Positions 21,949-33,016 of a stretch of DNA of 64,000 nucleotides are shown in pieces. Source of the stretch: Toxonevra muliebris (Eukaryota > Arthropoda > Insecta > Diptera > Pallopteridae); the NCBI GenBank assembly GCA_963691655.1, contig OY829328.1, positions 73,598,400 through 73,662,399 on the forward strand, written 5' to 3'. The position numbers and the translations under genes were made by a program. Every line of letters begins with the position of its first letter. Positions within the stretch are counted from its first letter, which is position 1. The notes under the pieces were generated by a model. The model saw only the letters and a program-made list of their open reading frames with translations, was not told where the DNA came from and made no database searches.

Positions 21949-22506
21949 CCCTTTATGTGTCGTTTTGATCTATTTTCAGGGCAGGTAGAGCTAAAAAGTT
22001 TCTCACTGTAGGGGTGCCACACAAACACAGCGTCTCGTTTTCGAGATATTTTCGATTGAAATTGGTCAAAAAAAAGCTGGACAAAATTTTCTAAATACAA
22101 TAGGTGATTAGTGACATGAATCCGAAACAGGGGCTGTTGAACCAAAATGTCAAAACTCCACCCCTTTCAACTCGGCGAGTTTCCAACCGATCTCATTCAA
22201 ATTTGATGGGTGTGCGTTCACGTGAGATGAAATCCCCCATATGCATTTGCCTACAGTAATCGGAACAGTTTGGACAATAATTGTGAGTAGTTATTCATGC
22301 CCTTCTAAATAATCATTTTATGAAAAATAATTTTAAACAAATTTTATGTCGTCAGATTAGAAACTTATTTATGTATGTTTTTAGATTCTAAAAGCCAGAT
22401 GAGACATCTGGGATGAACAATACTTCAGCACTATCATATTAGTATAAGTATACCATAAATTTTCAGATTTTTAGCTCGACCTAAAATATTCTTGCCACGG
22501 AAAGGG
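21949..22506. mobile_element. Probable piggyBac-type MITE, 558 bp
   Basis: The element starts CCCTTTATGTG and ends CACGGAAAGGG, and is flanked on both sides by TTAA (21945-21948, 22507-22510). Insertion at TTAA with termini beginning CCC is diagnostic of piggyBac. Only about 11 of the first 14 terminal bases match and there is no transposase frame, so it would be an old non-autonomous copy. Confidence 0.6.
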
Positions 22507-22574
22507 TTAAGAAAGTAACACTGGCATAGGCACCCATAGGCGGGTGCGAATCTAAGATTTGAATATGGGGAGGA

Positions 22575-23690
22575 TTGATTTTTTTAATTTATCGAGTAAT
22601 CATACCAAATCTATACTAAAAATCAGATCCAAAGTTAATCAGAATTTAGACCAAAAATCATTTCAATTTCAAACCAAAACTCAAACTGGATGTAAAACCG
22701 AATTCAGCTAAAAGTTCAGACCAAAATTTAAATAAAATTCAAACCAAATTTCAGATAAAACTCAGACGAAATTCCGTACAAAAATCTGAACAAAAATCTA
22801 ACCGAAATTCAGATCAGAATTTAGACCAAAACTCGAACCAGAAGTCACACCAAAATCCGGACCAGAATTCAGATTAAAACTCTGATCAAATTTTGGCCAA
22901 AACCCAAGCAGATAGTCACACCAAATTCAATCCGAATATCAGATTACAATACAAACAAAAAAAAAACGAACGAAATTTAGACAAAAAATCGGACTAAGAA
23001 ATTTAGTCCAAACCTCAGATCACAATTTAGACCACAACTTAGGCCAAAAGATGAATCATTTCATACCTAAAGAAAATAAAGTTTAAACTGCTTACTTTAC
23101 TTTTACTTTAGTTGGCTTTAAATTCGTCTCCATACTTCTCGATCTGCTGCCTTGGATTTCCAATCCCGTAACCCTAGTTCTCGAAGGTCGTCTTGGACAG
23201 AATCTATCCACCTAAGCTTTGGTCTGCCACGACATCTTGCGCCCACAGGATCACTGTTCAAACTGCAATCAGATAAAAAATCTGACAAAACTGCTGACCA
23301 AATTCGGAACAATCATTAACTAAATTTTAGACCGAAACTCACACCTAAAGGCAAATCAAAATTCAGGCAAAAAATTCAAACTAAATTCAGACAAAAAAAT
23401 CAGACCAAATTTCAGGCCAAATTATGATCAAAAGTCAGACCAAGTTCAGAACAAAACTTAGATCAAAATTCAAATCAAAATTTAGACCAAAAATAAAATG
23501 AAATGGTTCTAAATTTTGATAAGAATTTTTTCTAATTTTTGGTGTGAGTTTTAATACAATTCTGGTTTGAGTTTTTTCTGAGTTTTGTTCTGAACTTTAG
23601 TCTAAAATTCTATCTGAATTTTCGGTTGAACTTTTGGTCTGATTTTTTGTCTTAATTTGGATCTGACGTTTGGACTGACCTATAGTCTGG
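22575..23690. repeat. Degenerate ~12-bp minisatellite, block 3, inverted arrangement
   Basis: From 22610 to about 23500 the array runs in the opposite sense (AGACCAAAATTCAGA-type words). At about 23505 it switches to the TTTTGGTCTGAA sense until 23690, so the block is head-to-head. It is interrupted at 23092-23255 by an RTE scrap. Its outer flanks, GCACCCATAGGCGGGTG (22527) and CACCTATGGGTAATTC (23717), share ACCCATAGG in inverse orientation, suggesting the block lies inside a larger inverted-repeat element. Confidence 0.75.
23092..23255 (-). mobile_element. RTE-type LINE, 164-bp 3' fragment with target duplication
   Basis: Minus-strand translation gives ARCRGRPKLRWIDSVQDDLR and ELGLRDWKSKAADREVWRRI, the highly conserved C-terminal end of RTE-clade polyproteins. 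It ends in a TAAAGTAAAAGTAAAGTAAG tail. Flanks GTTTAAACTGC (23081-23091) and GTTCAAACTGC (23256-23266) are a 10/11 target duplication. It was inserted into minisatellite block 3 after that block existed. Confidence 0.85.
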
Positions 23691-23739
23691 TATAGCACAA
23701 TCAATCGACCCATCATCACCTATGGGTAATTCATCTTAT

Positions 23740-24745
23740 GGGAGGCTTTGGGTAAGATAAACCGCATGGGTAAAGTACAGAGACTTGTTATCCTTGAGCT
23801 CTCAGGAGCTATAAGGGGAGCACCTAAGGAAGGTCTGAATATGATATTTCATCTCTTACCGCTACGGGTGTTTGTTGAAGGCTGTATCATGAAAAGAGCT
23901 CTCAGACTAAGAGAATCCAAAGTGTGGAGATCAACAAACTATGGACACTATACAAGTTTGAGTGAAATAAAACGAAGGGGTCAAAATGAGATCAAAGCTG
24001 ACTTAGATATAGCCACAGATTATATGACTTCAAATTTAGATTTATTACTAGAATTCCAACTCTATATTCAACCAGGGAAGACTGGGAGTCGGGTTCGATA
24101 ACAGGTAATGCATTGAGCACCACACTGTCCGTCTCTGCTGGGTTCCAGGATATAGCAATATTGAAAGGAACGAAATAGCAAATGAAATGGCCAGAAGGGG
24201 CTCTGAAGTAGACACAAACGAAGCGGATACCACTATATAATATCCAACGTGTAAACGATTTAGGTGATTATACTAGTACGCCATTGCTGTGTTTGATGCT
24301 TTGACTAACCTAAATAACAGGCCCTATGGCCAAGGTTAGATAGCAAGAAGACTAATGTATCACTTAAGGGACAACAAATCATCAGTACGTCTGCTCACAG
24401 GAGTCATAACTGGGGCATTGTATTATTGCACCAATGCTTCAATGGTAGCGTATTCTGACGAGCGGACTGTGCAGAAGTTGTTATGTTGAAGAAGAGACAG
24501 AATCGATTCTTCACTTTCTTTGTCAATGTCCAAGGTTGCAGATGAGTAGACTGCAATGCTTGGGGTCGCGCTTTTTCAATATTCTAGCAGAAATAACGAA
24601 AATGTAACTTTTAGAACTGCTTAGTTTCATCCGAAGAACCCTTAAAAGGACCGTTGACAGAAACCGTGGTTATAGACGTACCTCCTCCTGGCAATTAAAT
24701 GAGGGCAATCACAATGGACCATAAACAGAAATTGGTTGGACCAAT
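23740..24745 (+). pseudogene. RNase H-bearing LINE relic (I/LOA-like)
   Basis: The plus strand encodes a thumb/connection region, VQRLVILELSGAIRGAPKEG, then LNMIFHLLPLRVFVEGCIMK, matching the family segment also seen at 53220-53330. Downstream is an RNase H remnant, LCWVPGYSNIERNEIANEM, near 24130. The C-terminal part RLMYHLRDNKSSVRLLTGVI (about 24353) and a GCAATCACAATGGACC 3' end at 24706-24721 complete the fragment. Multiple stops and shifts are present. Confidence 0.7.
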
Positions 24746-24749
24746 TTAA

Positions 24750-25960
24750 GCATTTTAGGGCTTAAAAGATTTCTACATACGTGTAGTTTAAGATGACGAT
24801 GGGTGTTTTTCAAAAATTTTAAATGGCGATACCAATATGGCTGCCAAAAGTCATTAAGTTCGGGAAATTAAAAGTATTTTCATGAATTGAGAGTTAAGAA
24901 GTACTTGAATAATTCTGAAACTCTTTAACTAACAGTTTTTGAGATCGCAAATTACGAATCGGAAATTATTTTTCAGAAACTCAAAATGGCGGACAAATTT
25001 TTTAAAATCGATCGTTTTTGCTTGAAACCTCTCAATTTTAGGTTCCGACTCTGTACTCAGATTTTCGGTATGGGGGCCGAAACCCATAATTTTGGTATGC
25101 GCGGGACCAATACAAATTTTTTTTTTATTTTACCTTGTACATGTTTCATAGCTAAGAGAAAGTTGTTCATCATGGAAGGAAGGAAAAATATTACTTAGAC
25201 AGCAACACTCTACCGACCTCCCTACCCACCCATTTGGGTGTTATAAGAAACCTTTATTTGATATATGGTAAAAAATTCGGTTTGGTAAAAAATGTTTCCC
25301 ATCGAAAAGTAGTTGAGCTCAGCAAAGTTGGGGTCAGCGAAGATCAAAATTACCTAGGTCCAAATTTTTTTAATTCTGAGCTTATGCTGACAATAAAAAT
25401 TAAGGGGGGAAAACTAGGTTTTGGTACTATCCGGTACTTATTTGCTACGTCACCGGGGCTTGCAACTGTGAACTGCAAATGTAATGATTTTAAAATGCAT
25501 AGCCCAATTAGTTAACGAATTTTGATCCGCCTTGTATCTCCTAAAAAAAGAGTTGTTAATAAGCTAATAACTTTCACAGAAATCGTTAGGCATAAACAAC
25601 TTTTCAGGAATCGTGGGACCCAAAGTAAAAAAGTCACACTTTGATCGAATTTAGATTCAGTTTTGAAATGAAGAATATTTATGTCGGGGTCCGTTTTCAC
25701 TGAGCTATCTTTGAAACTAATAAAAACTAATCCACTTCAGGTATTTCGATTAATTATATTTGAACAATTTTACGGTAAAATCAAAACTTAATTTCTTAAA
25801 CTTTTTAACTTCAATACATTTATAAAGAAAGAGACAGAAAACAAGAAGGAAAATGAGAGAAAATGCAATGCCACACTATAGTCACGTTCATTTATTTTAT
25901 TATTTTTTTTTTTTTTTTGACAAAGTCTGGTTAAAGTGAAGTTACAGCAACAAAAATAAC
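24750..25960. other. AT-rich non-coding stretch with ATGGCGG words
   Basis: No gene was recognised. Sequence such as CAAAATGGCGGACAAA near 24980 and AAATGGCGATACCAATATGG near 24822 recalls non-coding parts of old DNA transposons, and similar CAAAATGGCGG is at 42329. I could not find element ends. Confidence 0.5.
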
Positions 25961-25967
25961 TTTAAAA

Positions 25968-26098
25968 ATGACAACAACACCATTACCAACAACCGCAGCA
26001 ACAACAGCAACATCAACAACGGAAACGGAAATAACAGTAAATGCATCAGACTATCTTAATAACGTAAAAAAAAGTTTTATAATTTATGACGATAGTTA
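25968..26098 (+). other. Candidate short coding exon (Thr/Ala-rich N-terminus)
   Basis: An ATG in a good insect context (TTAAAAATGACA) opens a 43-codon frame starting MTTTPLPTTAATTATSTTET and continuing EITVNASDYLNN. A GTAAAA donor-like site follows at 26064, so it could be a 32-codon first coding exon. (ACA)n-type composition could also produce this by chance. The frame has no homolog I recognise. It is listed because it is the only stretch in the window that looks like a possible host exon. Confidence 0.25.
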
Positions 26099-26242
26099 GA
26101 CGTTAACAAAAAAAAAAAACAAACAAAAAACAACAAGAAAAATAAAAATCAAAAAAATAGAATAAAAACTAATGAAACTTAAGTAAACTTATATTGGTTG
26201 CCTACAAAGTATGCGCATAGTTATGAGAGAGACAGGGGTGTA

Positions 26243-27536
26243 AAGCGCGGTTCACGCAAAATTGGCACGCAGGAAAATTGCTATATCTTTTTAACCAGAA
26301 CACTCAGAATAACAAATAATGCATTAAATGATAAGTTTAATATTGTGTTTTAAAACTATAATATTAAAAGATTTAAATTTCTTTGTTTCTTTGTTTTAAT
26401 GGACCCCATCAACCTTTTAACATCCGCTCTGGATACTTTTGCGGCTCCATTTGGTTCCATTTTAGTAACATTGAATTCAAATTTTTGGCAATACCTGCAT
26501 TTTTCTTCAACTTATATTTTGTAATAGCCCAGTATTTTTCGATCGGTCGAAGCTGGGGGCAATTGAGTGGATTCATATATTTGGGCACTACATCTACTTT
26601 ATTTGTCTGATACCAATCCATGGTTTTCTTAGAGTAGTGGCAACTGGCTAAATCAGGCCAAAACTTCACTGGCGAATGGTGGTGACGAACAAATGGCAAT
26701 AGTCGTTTCGAAAGGCACTCTTTGAGGTAAATATCATAGACGTCATAGAAGAGGATGTCACAAATGACCTGGATTTGAGACCACAGCTGCAAATAGCCTG
26801 CCACACCTGCCTGCTTTCTTTGCAAATTTATCCATTTTTATGTACTTGAATTTTGAGGGTACATTACCACAATTCGTTGCCATATAAAATTTTTGATTTG
26901 GAAGCTGTTTAAGATCAAATTTTACGTATGATTCGTCATCCACAATAATGCATCATCCATTGAATTTGGTCAAAACATTATTATAAAGAAGACGAGCACG
27001 TTTTTTGGCCAGCAAATTCTGTTTGGCTGTTCTATTTGGATATTTTATAGTACGATAGCACTTTAGCCCAGCTTTTATGCTTATTCGTCTAGCAGTACTT
27101 TTTCTGGTATTGAATTTTTTGGCACGATCGCTATCCGATAGTTCGGGATTGCTTTTGATGGACCTCAAGATCTTTACCTTTAATTTTAGGTTGGTGGTTG
27201 ACGTTTTGTTCACAACTTTTTTAGCTCTTTCAACACTAAGAGTTTCTTTATATCGTTTTATAACTCTACATACCGTTCTTTTGGAGATATTTAACACTTT
27301 CGCAATCTTTGAACCAGACCACGACGGATTTTCAATAAATTTGTTCACAATCAATTTTCTATTTGCAACTTCCATTGTGCACACGATCACCAACTTGCCA
27401 TCAATTAATATGAAAAATTTATCAACTAACGGTAACGGTATTGCAAACAAATCCCAGTAAAAAATTTGTTGTTCTTATGACTAGGAGCGACGTGGTGACC
27501 ACAACAAAGCGTGCCAATTTGGCATGAACCGCGCTT
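26243..27536 (-). mobile_element. DD37E Tc1-like transposon, complete ends, broken gene
   Basis: Terminal inverted repeats of about 28 bp begin AAGCGCGGTTCA and end in GGCACGC, with two differences between the arms, and TA dinucleotides lie directly outside (26241-26242, 27537-27538). The 1294-bp body holds one minus-strand transposase gene with a stop and a frameshift. The good ends mean it could still be mobilised in trans. Confidence 0.88.
26409..27375 (-). pseudogene. Transposase, Tc1/mariner superfamily, DD37E group, disrupted
   Basis: From MEVANRKLIVNKF at 27375 the protein shows a helix-turn-helix (SGSKIAKVLNISKRTVCRVI) and a second DNA-binding region. A stop (TGA at about 26953-26955) precedes the first catalytic motif VDDESYVKF. 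A frameshift near 26830 follows, then FWPDLASCHY with the second aspartate and LRPIEKYW with the glutamate. Exactly 37 residues separate them, giving DD37E. The disrupted segment has also lost part of the sequence between first and second catalytic residues. Confidence 0.85.
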
Positions 27537-27539
27537 TAA

Positions 27540-28650
27540 ATGAAAAAGTAAAAGTGCTAAGGGAACTATAGCAAAAACGGGCAGCAACGCTGCTATATCT
27601 TCAAAATGCTTTACTTCTACATGTGAAATACAAACATAAATGAAGCAAGAAAGCAGGAAGTCTGCCGCAAATTGCTAAGATTTTCTTGTAATTAAATTTA
27701 TGCATAAAATGTAGGCAAAAAAAAAAAGAAATTTGAAAAAAATGAAAAGAAAAACGGCAAAGCGAAGGAAAATTTAGTGCATGAAAAACATTTTTCAATA
27801 AGAAATTCGACATTATTTTTTAACCAACAATTTCATTGTATTGTGTTTGCACAATTTGTTTGTAATCAAAAGAATTTTTATTTTAGTTTATTTGGGTACA
27901 CAAACATTTATTTTTTCTACATGAAAGTAAACTACATAGAGAGGGTGTAAAAAAAGAGTTTATACTACCTAGAAATAGACAATGATGACGATGTGATGGT
28001 GATAGTTGATGTTGTTAAACTTTGTTGCAAAAACTATAATTTTCTTCTTGTCATCAGCATAAAACTGATGAGCTTGATGAAAATTAACGCGTTTTCAACA
28101 CTCATTCATTTTGTAGTTTTCTTCCCTCTCGCTCTCCCTCTCTCTATCTCTATTTTTCTTTCATAAAGCCAATTATGCGATGGGAAACTGTGATAATTGT
28201 ACCTCAGCGGGGAATATCACCAAGCAACATGGTCTGCCTGCCAAAGTTTTTTTTTTTTTTTTTTGGTTACCTTCTAACAATTTCATATACATAGTCTTGG
28301 GCACGTACACTTTTCCTTCATAGAAAGTTTAATTTTTGGTCAGTTTTTATTATTTTTTTGTTTGTACCTACCTATATTTTAGACAACTTTGCTGAGTCAA
28401 GCAGAATGTGTTTAATTTTTCTTGGTGTTGCAAAAGCCGTAAGAAGTTTTTGCTGTTGATTGCAAAAGTCACAAAAATTTTCTTGTTAGTTTTTCGTTAC
28501 ATTTTTGACATCGTTTTAATCAGAAAAACTTAACAAAGATGAACAGCAGCAGGGAACAAGCAATGCAATTTTATACAGCTCATAAATAGAAGCGTGATAG
28601 TTTGTAGAATTTTGAACAATGCGCTTTGTTAGCAGCTCAGTAATACGATA
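27540..28650. other. AT-rich non-coding stretch
   Basis: No gene was recognised. A CTCTCTAT-type tract is at 28125-28160 and a T19-class run at 28246-28264. Confidence 0.6.
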
Positions 28651-28654
28651 TTGT

Positions 28655-28800
28655 ACCATGAATTTTTGTCGGATTTTTGATATGCTCTTTTAGTTGAATT
28701 ATGGTTTGATTTTTAGTCTGAATTCGGTTTGAGTTTTTGTATAATTTAGGTTTGAATTAAGCTTTTTGGTCTGATTTTTGTTTTTATATTTAATTTGCAC
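28655..28800 (+). repeat. Degenerate ~12-bp minisatellite, short block (+)
   Basis: About 145 bases of GGTTTGATTTTTAGTCTGAA-like words, the same family as block 1. Confidence 0.6.
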
Positions 28801-28875
28801 TAGCTGGGCTTCGCTGTCCGATCCGTTGACCAAATTTGGGTAATGTATAGTTTTATCACAAAAAAACACATCGAG

Positions 28876-29063
28876 GCAGTAAAATAAGGTAGTGAAAAAA
28901 GTAGTAAAAAAAAGTAGTAAAAAAAGTAGTAAAAAAAAGTATTAAAAAAGTAGTAAAAAAAGTAGTAAAAAAAGTAGTGAAAAAAGTAGTAAAAAAAGTA
29001 GTAAAAAAAGTAGTAAAAAAAAGTAGTAAAAAAAGTAGTATAAAAAGTAGTAAGAAAAAAATT
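28876..29063. repeat. AAAAAAGTAGT minisatellite, about 15 units
   Basis: Units of 11-13 bases, GTAGT followed by 6-8 A, are repeated about 15 times with small length changes. The tract is nearly free of C and T apart from the T of GTAGT. Apparent minus-strand open frames (YYFF repeats) are artefacts of the unit. Confidence 0.85.
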
Positions 29064-29334
29064 AAAAACGTCGATGCACAAAATTTCAGTACTGAACTGC
29101 ACATAAATGGTTCCAGAGATATACCATACTACAAATAGTTCCTGAGATATCTCATGTATATTCAGGTTATATGGAAGATGCCACGCCCACTTGACATTAA
29201 GAAATCCCACTCCACTATAGCCTCTGTATTAGCAAATAATACTTGCATACCAAATCTTACTACCGTACTACAAATGCTTTCTGAGATATATTTCTGTGAA
29301 TATTGAGATCATATGGGAGGTGCCACACTCCCTT

Positions 29335-29660
29335 TTCCAATCCCACTCACTCCCACCGCGGTACGGCAGAGAAAATAACTTACTCCGTAATGCGTGGTGC
29401 GTTGCGGTACCATATCCACGTGGAATGCGTGACTGCCGCTTGCAGTACGTGTAGTTCTGGTGAACACATGAAATGGTGGAAACAAATTCCGTATCTCAGC
29501 GGAACATCCATCATGAAAATACCGGTAAAACAGAGTCACACAAGCCACGTTTCTACGGTGCTCCAAGGAGTCAATAGAGCTGGAAACCCTACTGTCTCCT
29601 ATTAGTTTTATCGCCCGATGTTGAATACGGCCCAGGAGCTCTAGTTGCATTCGTGAAGCT
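29335..29660 (-). pseudogene. Jockey/CR1-like LINE, C-terminal fragment
   Basis: Minus-strand translation reads LLGRIQHRAIKLIGDSRVSS, then SLEHRRNVACVTLFYRYFHD and SGSHAFHVDMVPQRTTHYGV. This is a conserved C-terminal domain of jockey-type LINE polyproteins, and another copy of the same segment is at 63166-63430. The open frame is intact over 113 codons but lacks the reverse transcriptase. Confidence 0.75.
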
Positions 29661-29674
29661 CCTGCTCATAAGTG

Positions 29675-29935
29675 CGAATTGACCTGAATTTGGTCTAAAT
29701 TTTTATCTGGGTTTGAATCTGAATACGATCTATTTTTAGCCTTGTTCTTGATCTTGTGTATGGTCTGAATTTTTTTTTTTGAATTTGGTTTAGTTTTTGG
29801 CCTTCTTTGCCCTGATTTTTGGTCTAAATTTTGAATTAGTTTTAAGAGTAATTTTGCATCTGAATTTTGGTCTAATTTCCAGTTTGAAATTATGAAATTT
29901 GGAATTTCCAGTTTGAAATTATGATATTTGGGGGT
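29675..29935 (+). repeat. Degenerate ~12-bp minisatellite, short block (+)
   Basis: GGTCTAAATTTTTATCTGGG-type words as in block 1. The block lies directly beside the jockey-like LINE end and closes with a short exact duplication of CCAGTTTGAAATTATGA (29879 and 29909). Confidence 0.65.
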
Positions 29936-29939
29936 AGTT

Positions 29940-30615
29940 AAAAATAATTTCTATCTTTTCTTTTACTTACCAACTATTCTTAAATATTTTAGACTTATTT
30001 TTACCCAATTTCCTTTTCTTCCATCTGAGGAGCTCAATGATGCCTCAGAACTGAGTGTTATGGAAGGCTAATCACCTAACTTCCTACCACAGATTCATCT
30101 ATCCTTGATATATGTTAATTAAATTTTTCATTCGTTGTTGAACAAAATTGATCAAAATCTTTTTTAATAATTTCTGAAATGCTTTGAAAATTTCATTCCA
30201 ATAAGTAGAATTGTGTCAAGGAATTTAGATTTCTTTTCAAAATAATTGTACATACTCAGTAACAAATCAGTTTCTTGCATGCAACAACAAATCACTGAAT
30301 ATCTATTTTTTTTTTTTTGTTATACATACATTCATACATACAACATGTGGTCAAGAAAAATATATACATGTAACATATACAAAAAGTATAAAGAAAATAA
30401 ATATCTTAAATCAAAAAATTTGTTAGTTACAAATGTGTCAAAATTTCAATGTACACGCCCCGGGCATGCTGTCTTCTTGAAGAAAACAAAAAAAACAAAA
30501 AAAAAAACACAATAAAATGAAATACGTATATAATTTATATAAATCTGTAGGTATTCAAGTTAACAAAAAGTGAACATACACAGAAAAAACAATGTACCCA
30601 ATGGAAAGAAATTAA
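29940..30615. other. AT-rich non-coding stretch
   Basis: No gene was recognised; it contains CATACATACATACA-like sequence near 30323 and A-rich runs near 30487-30510. Confidence 0.6.
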
Positions 30616-30619
30616 TGTG

Positions 30620-30785
30620 CTTTCACTTTAAATTCAACACAATCAAATCACATGCTATCGAATTCAATCTAATATACTCTAATCCTATACAATTCATAAT
30701 AAACCATTTCAGTTCAGTCTTATGAAATCCAATACAATCCAATCCCATGCAAATTATACAATTCAATATAATCCAAAATGCAAAC
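30620..30785. repeat. AATCCAAT-type degenerate array, left part
   Basis: Irregular copies of CAATCCAATCCCATGCAA and AATTCAAT-type words fill 165 bases. The same array type resumes at 33455-33680 on the other side of an RTE element, so the RTE probably split an older array. Confidence 0.65.
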
Positions 30786-30884
30786 TTAAAAACTCGCTCC
30801 TAAGAAGGCTGCAATGGTTTAGTATACCGTCCGTACAACCAACAAGCACCCAAGAAATGACGAGTAGCCTCGGATATAACATCG

Positions 30885-33016
30885 ATCACACGACGACGAC
30901 GACTTTCAGCTATCAAAAAAGGACACGAATAGGAACCTGAAAAGTTCGCTCTCTCTAGGAAGGATCAAATATCGCGCAAGCATGCCGAGAGATGGGGCGC
31001 TACAAAATCGAAATTCTCGGAATGTCCAAAACGAGGTGGACTAGACAAGGTGACTTCCAGTGCCATTCAAGTTTCAAAATATAACCGTTATCTAATGCTA
31101 TAGCGTCTAATCGAATTTCGCTCAAATCAACAGTTGTTTATTGGGGGAAAATCGAATCCCGTAACATACAAAAATACACCTGGCGATTGCGGGACGGTTG
31201 CACTTGGAATCAGATTGATCATGTGTTAATTAGCAGGAGATTCCACAACTCACTTCTTGATCTACGAGCCCGCGGGGGTACTGATATCTTCACCGACCAC
31301 AATAAATTAGTGGTAGCGAATAATTTACGCCCAGATGGTATCATATGCCAACAAAACTGCAACAAACAACTCAATGTAGAAAAACTAAAGTGCTCTGAAG
31401 TACGCGATTCCTACCGAACATCTCTTTTCAGCCAAATCATCCATCTTGAAATATACACACCGTAACCAGACATTTAAAATTCACTTGTACAAGCAGCCGC
31501 GGAGATCACAGGTTTCAAACAACACCACCAGTAACCCTGGCTCAGCAATGAGCAGAAAGAATCGCCTCAATCATCAACGCACTACTGCGACGAGAACAGA
31601 ATGGTTTCAGACCATGGAGATCCTGTGTCTATCACATAAACTTACTGTGCATCATAATTGAACAGTCTGCGGAATGGAGATCCCTGCTTTTTCTACTATT
31701 TGTTAATTTTGAACGCGCCTACGACACCATCGACTGAAAAGCCATCCAAGACTCACACAGGCACTGCATGAAGACGCAGAATGCTTAGTGAGGTTCAAAA
31801 ACAAATCCAGCGACTAGTTCTCCATAGCAAATGGAGTACGACAAGGATGCGTTCTGTCGCCGTTTCTCTTCATTGCAGTCCTGGACAATGTTCTTAAGCA
31901 AATAAACGCAGAAGTATCAAATGGCCTACAATGTTGACTATGCAGACAACATATGCTTTATGTCACACTCGTTTGTCGGATTCCAATTAAAATTTCAAGC
32001 CCTGATGAGAAACTCGAAGCGGTAGGACTTACAATTAACCTGGCCAAAACCAAACTCATTCGCATGGGGAGTGAATGAACCGCTGTCCTTTGAACTTGAC
32101 GTACAAGGTAAGTGAATGTCTCTACATCAGCGATAGCCACACTAATACCACTACAATATGTGTATGTAGTAGTGCTTTCACTTAGAGAAATATTTGGTGA
32201 GTAATTTTTCTCTCCTCAATCGTAATAAATTCATATTCAAAATGGATTGCCCTATTATGACTTTCTAGATACGACGGACTACCGCGTGCCAACGTGCATT
32301 GACATACTAAGCATTCAGGCTTACCGAAAAATTTTTAACAAACAAGAAATTGAATTAAAATTTATGGTCCAAAAATTTTTATTAGTGCAAACCATAAATA
32401 GCGAGAGTACAACCTACTCGCATGAAGTTTCACCACCGACTGAATGCTTTCGTCGTATACATGTGAGAATATATGTGTAAAAGTCGAAACAGCTGATCTG
32501 CCTGCGTGCAAAAGCTTGGGCATCTCTGCTCTACATTCACTTACCTTGGAAGCAAGCCACCGAGGATGTAACCGCGTGCATTTCCAAAGACAGCTCAGCC
32601 AGCTTTATACAAGTTGGGGAAGGTCTGGAGATCGCGCACATTGCCAAGACACACGAAGCTTTGAATATTTAACACAAGCGTAAATTCGGTTCTGCTCTAT
32701 GGCGCAGAAATATAGAAAGTTACGGATCGAATCGGTGTCAAACTCCAGACTTTCGTCAACAGTTGCCTGCACAACATTTGCGGAAATTTTTAGCCAAAAA
32801 CCATCAGAAGTCGCACACTGTGCAAAGACGACGCAGATATTGCCAAGATGTCGTTTCATTGGAGCCAGAAGACCAGGCCGCCCCGCACAAACGTGGATGA
32901 GAAATGTGCTAGCAGAAAGCAGACACAAAGTATCCTGGAATGAGATGAGACGCGTCGCATTTGATCGAGATCGATGGAAAGAGTTTACTGCCGCCCTGTG
33001 CTCTTACTAGGAGCTA
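30885..33016 (+). mobile_element. RTE-clade LINE copy 1, degraded and interrupted
   Basis: Plus-strand segments follow RTE order. An endonuclease start, KVRSLYEGSNIAQACREMGR-like with one stop, then KIEILGMSKTRWTRQG, lies at about 30935-31060. The endonuclease end TWNQIDHVLISRRFHN is at 31202. RT palm motifs QNGFRP-like and FERAYDTID are at about 31600-31740, a GVRQGC-like stretch near 31830, a YADNICFM catalytic remnant near 31940, and FTYLGSKPPRM after the hAT insertion at 32536. The end, VAFDRDRWKEFTAALCSY, is at 32955-33008. Stops, shifts and deletions are frequent. A hAT (32128-32528) sits inside it and a LINE tail follows it. Confidence 0.8.
32128..32528. mobile_element. Non-autonomous hAT element, 401 bp, inside RTE LINE
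   Basis: The ends are CAGCGATAGCCA and, inverted, CAGAGATGCCCA (9/12 identical). The element is flanked by the exact 8-bp duplication CTCTACAT at 32120-32127 and 32529-32536. Removing it and one duplication restores the RTE reading toward FTYLGS. No transposase is encoded. Confidence 0.85.

Noticed and set aside
28800..29210. Minus-strand 136-codon frame rich in YYFF repeats
   Set aside because: It is the translation of the GTAGT-A(n) minisatellite, not a protein gene.
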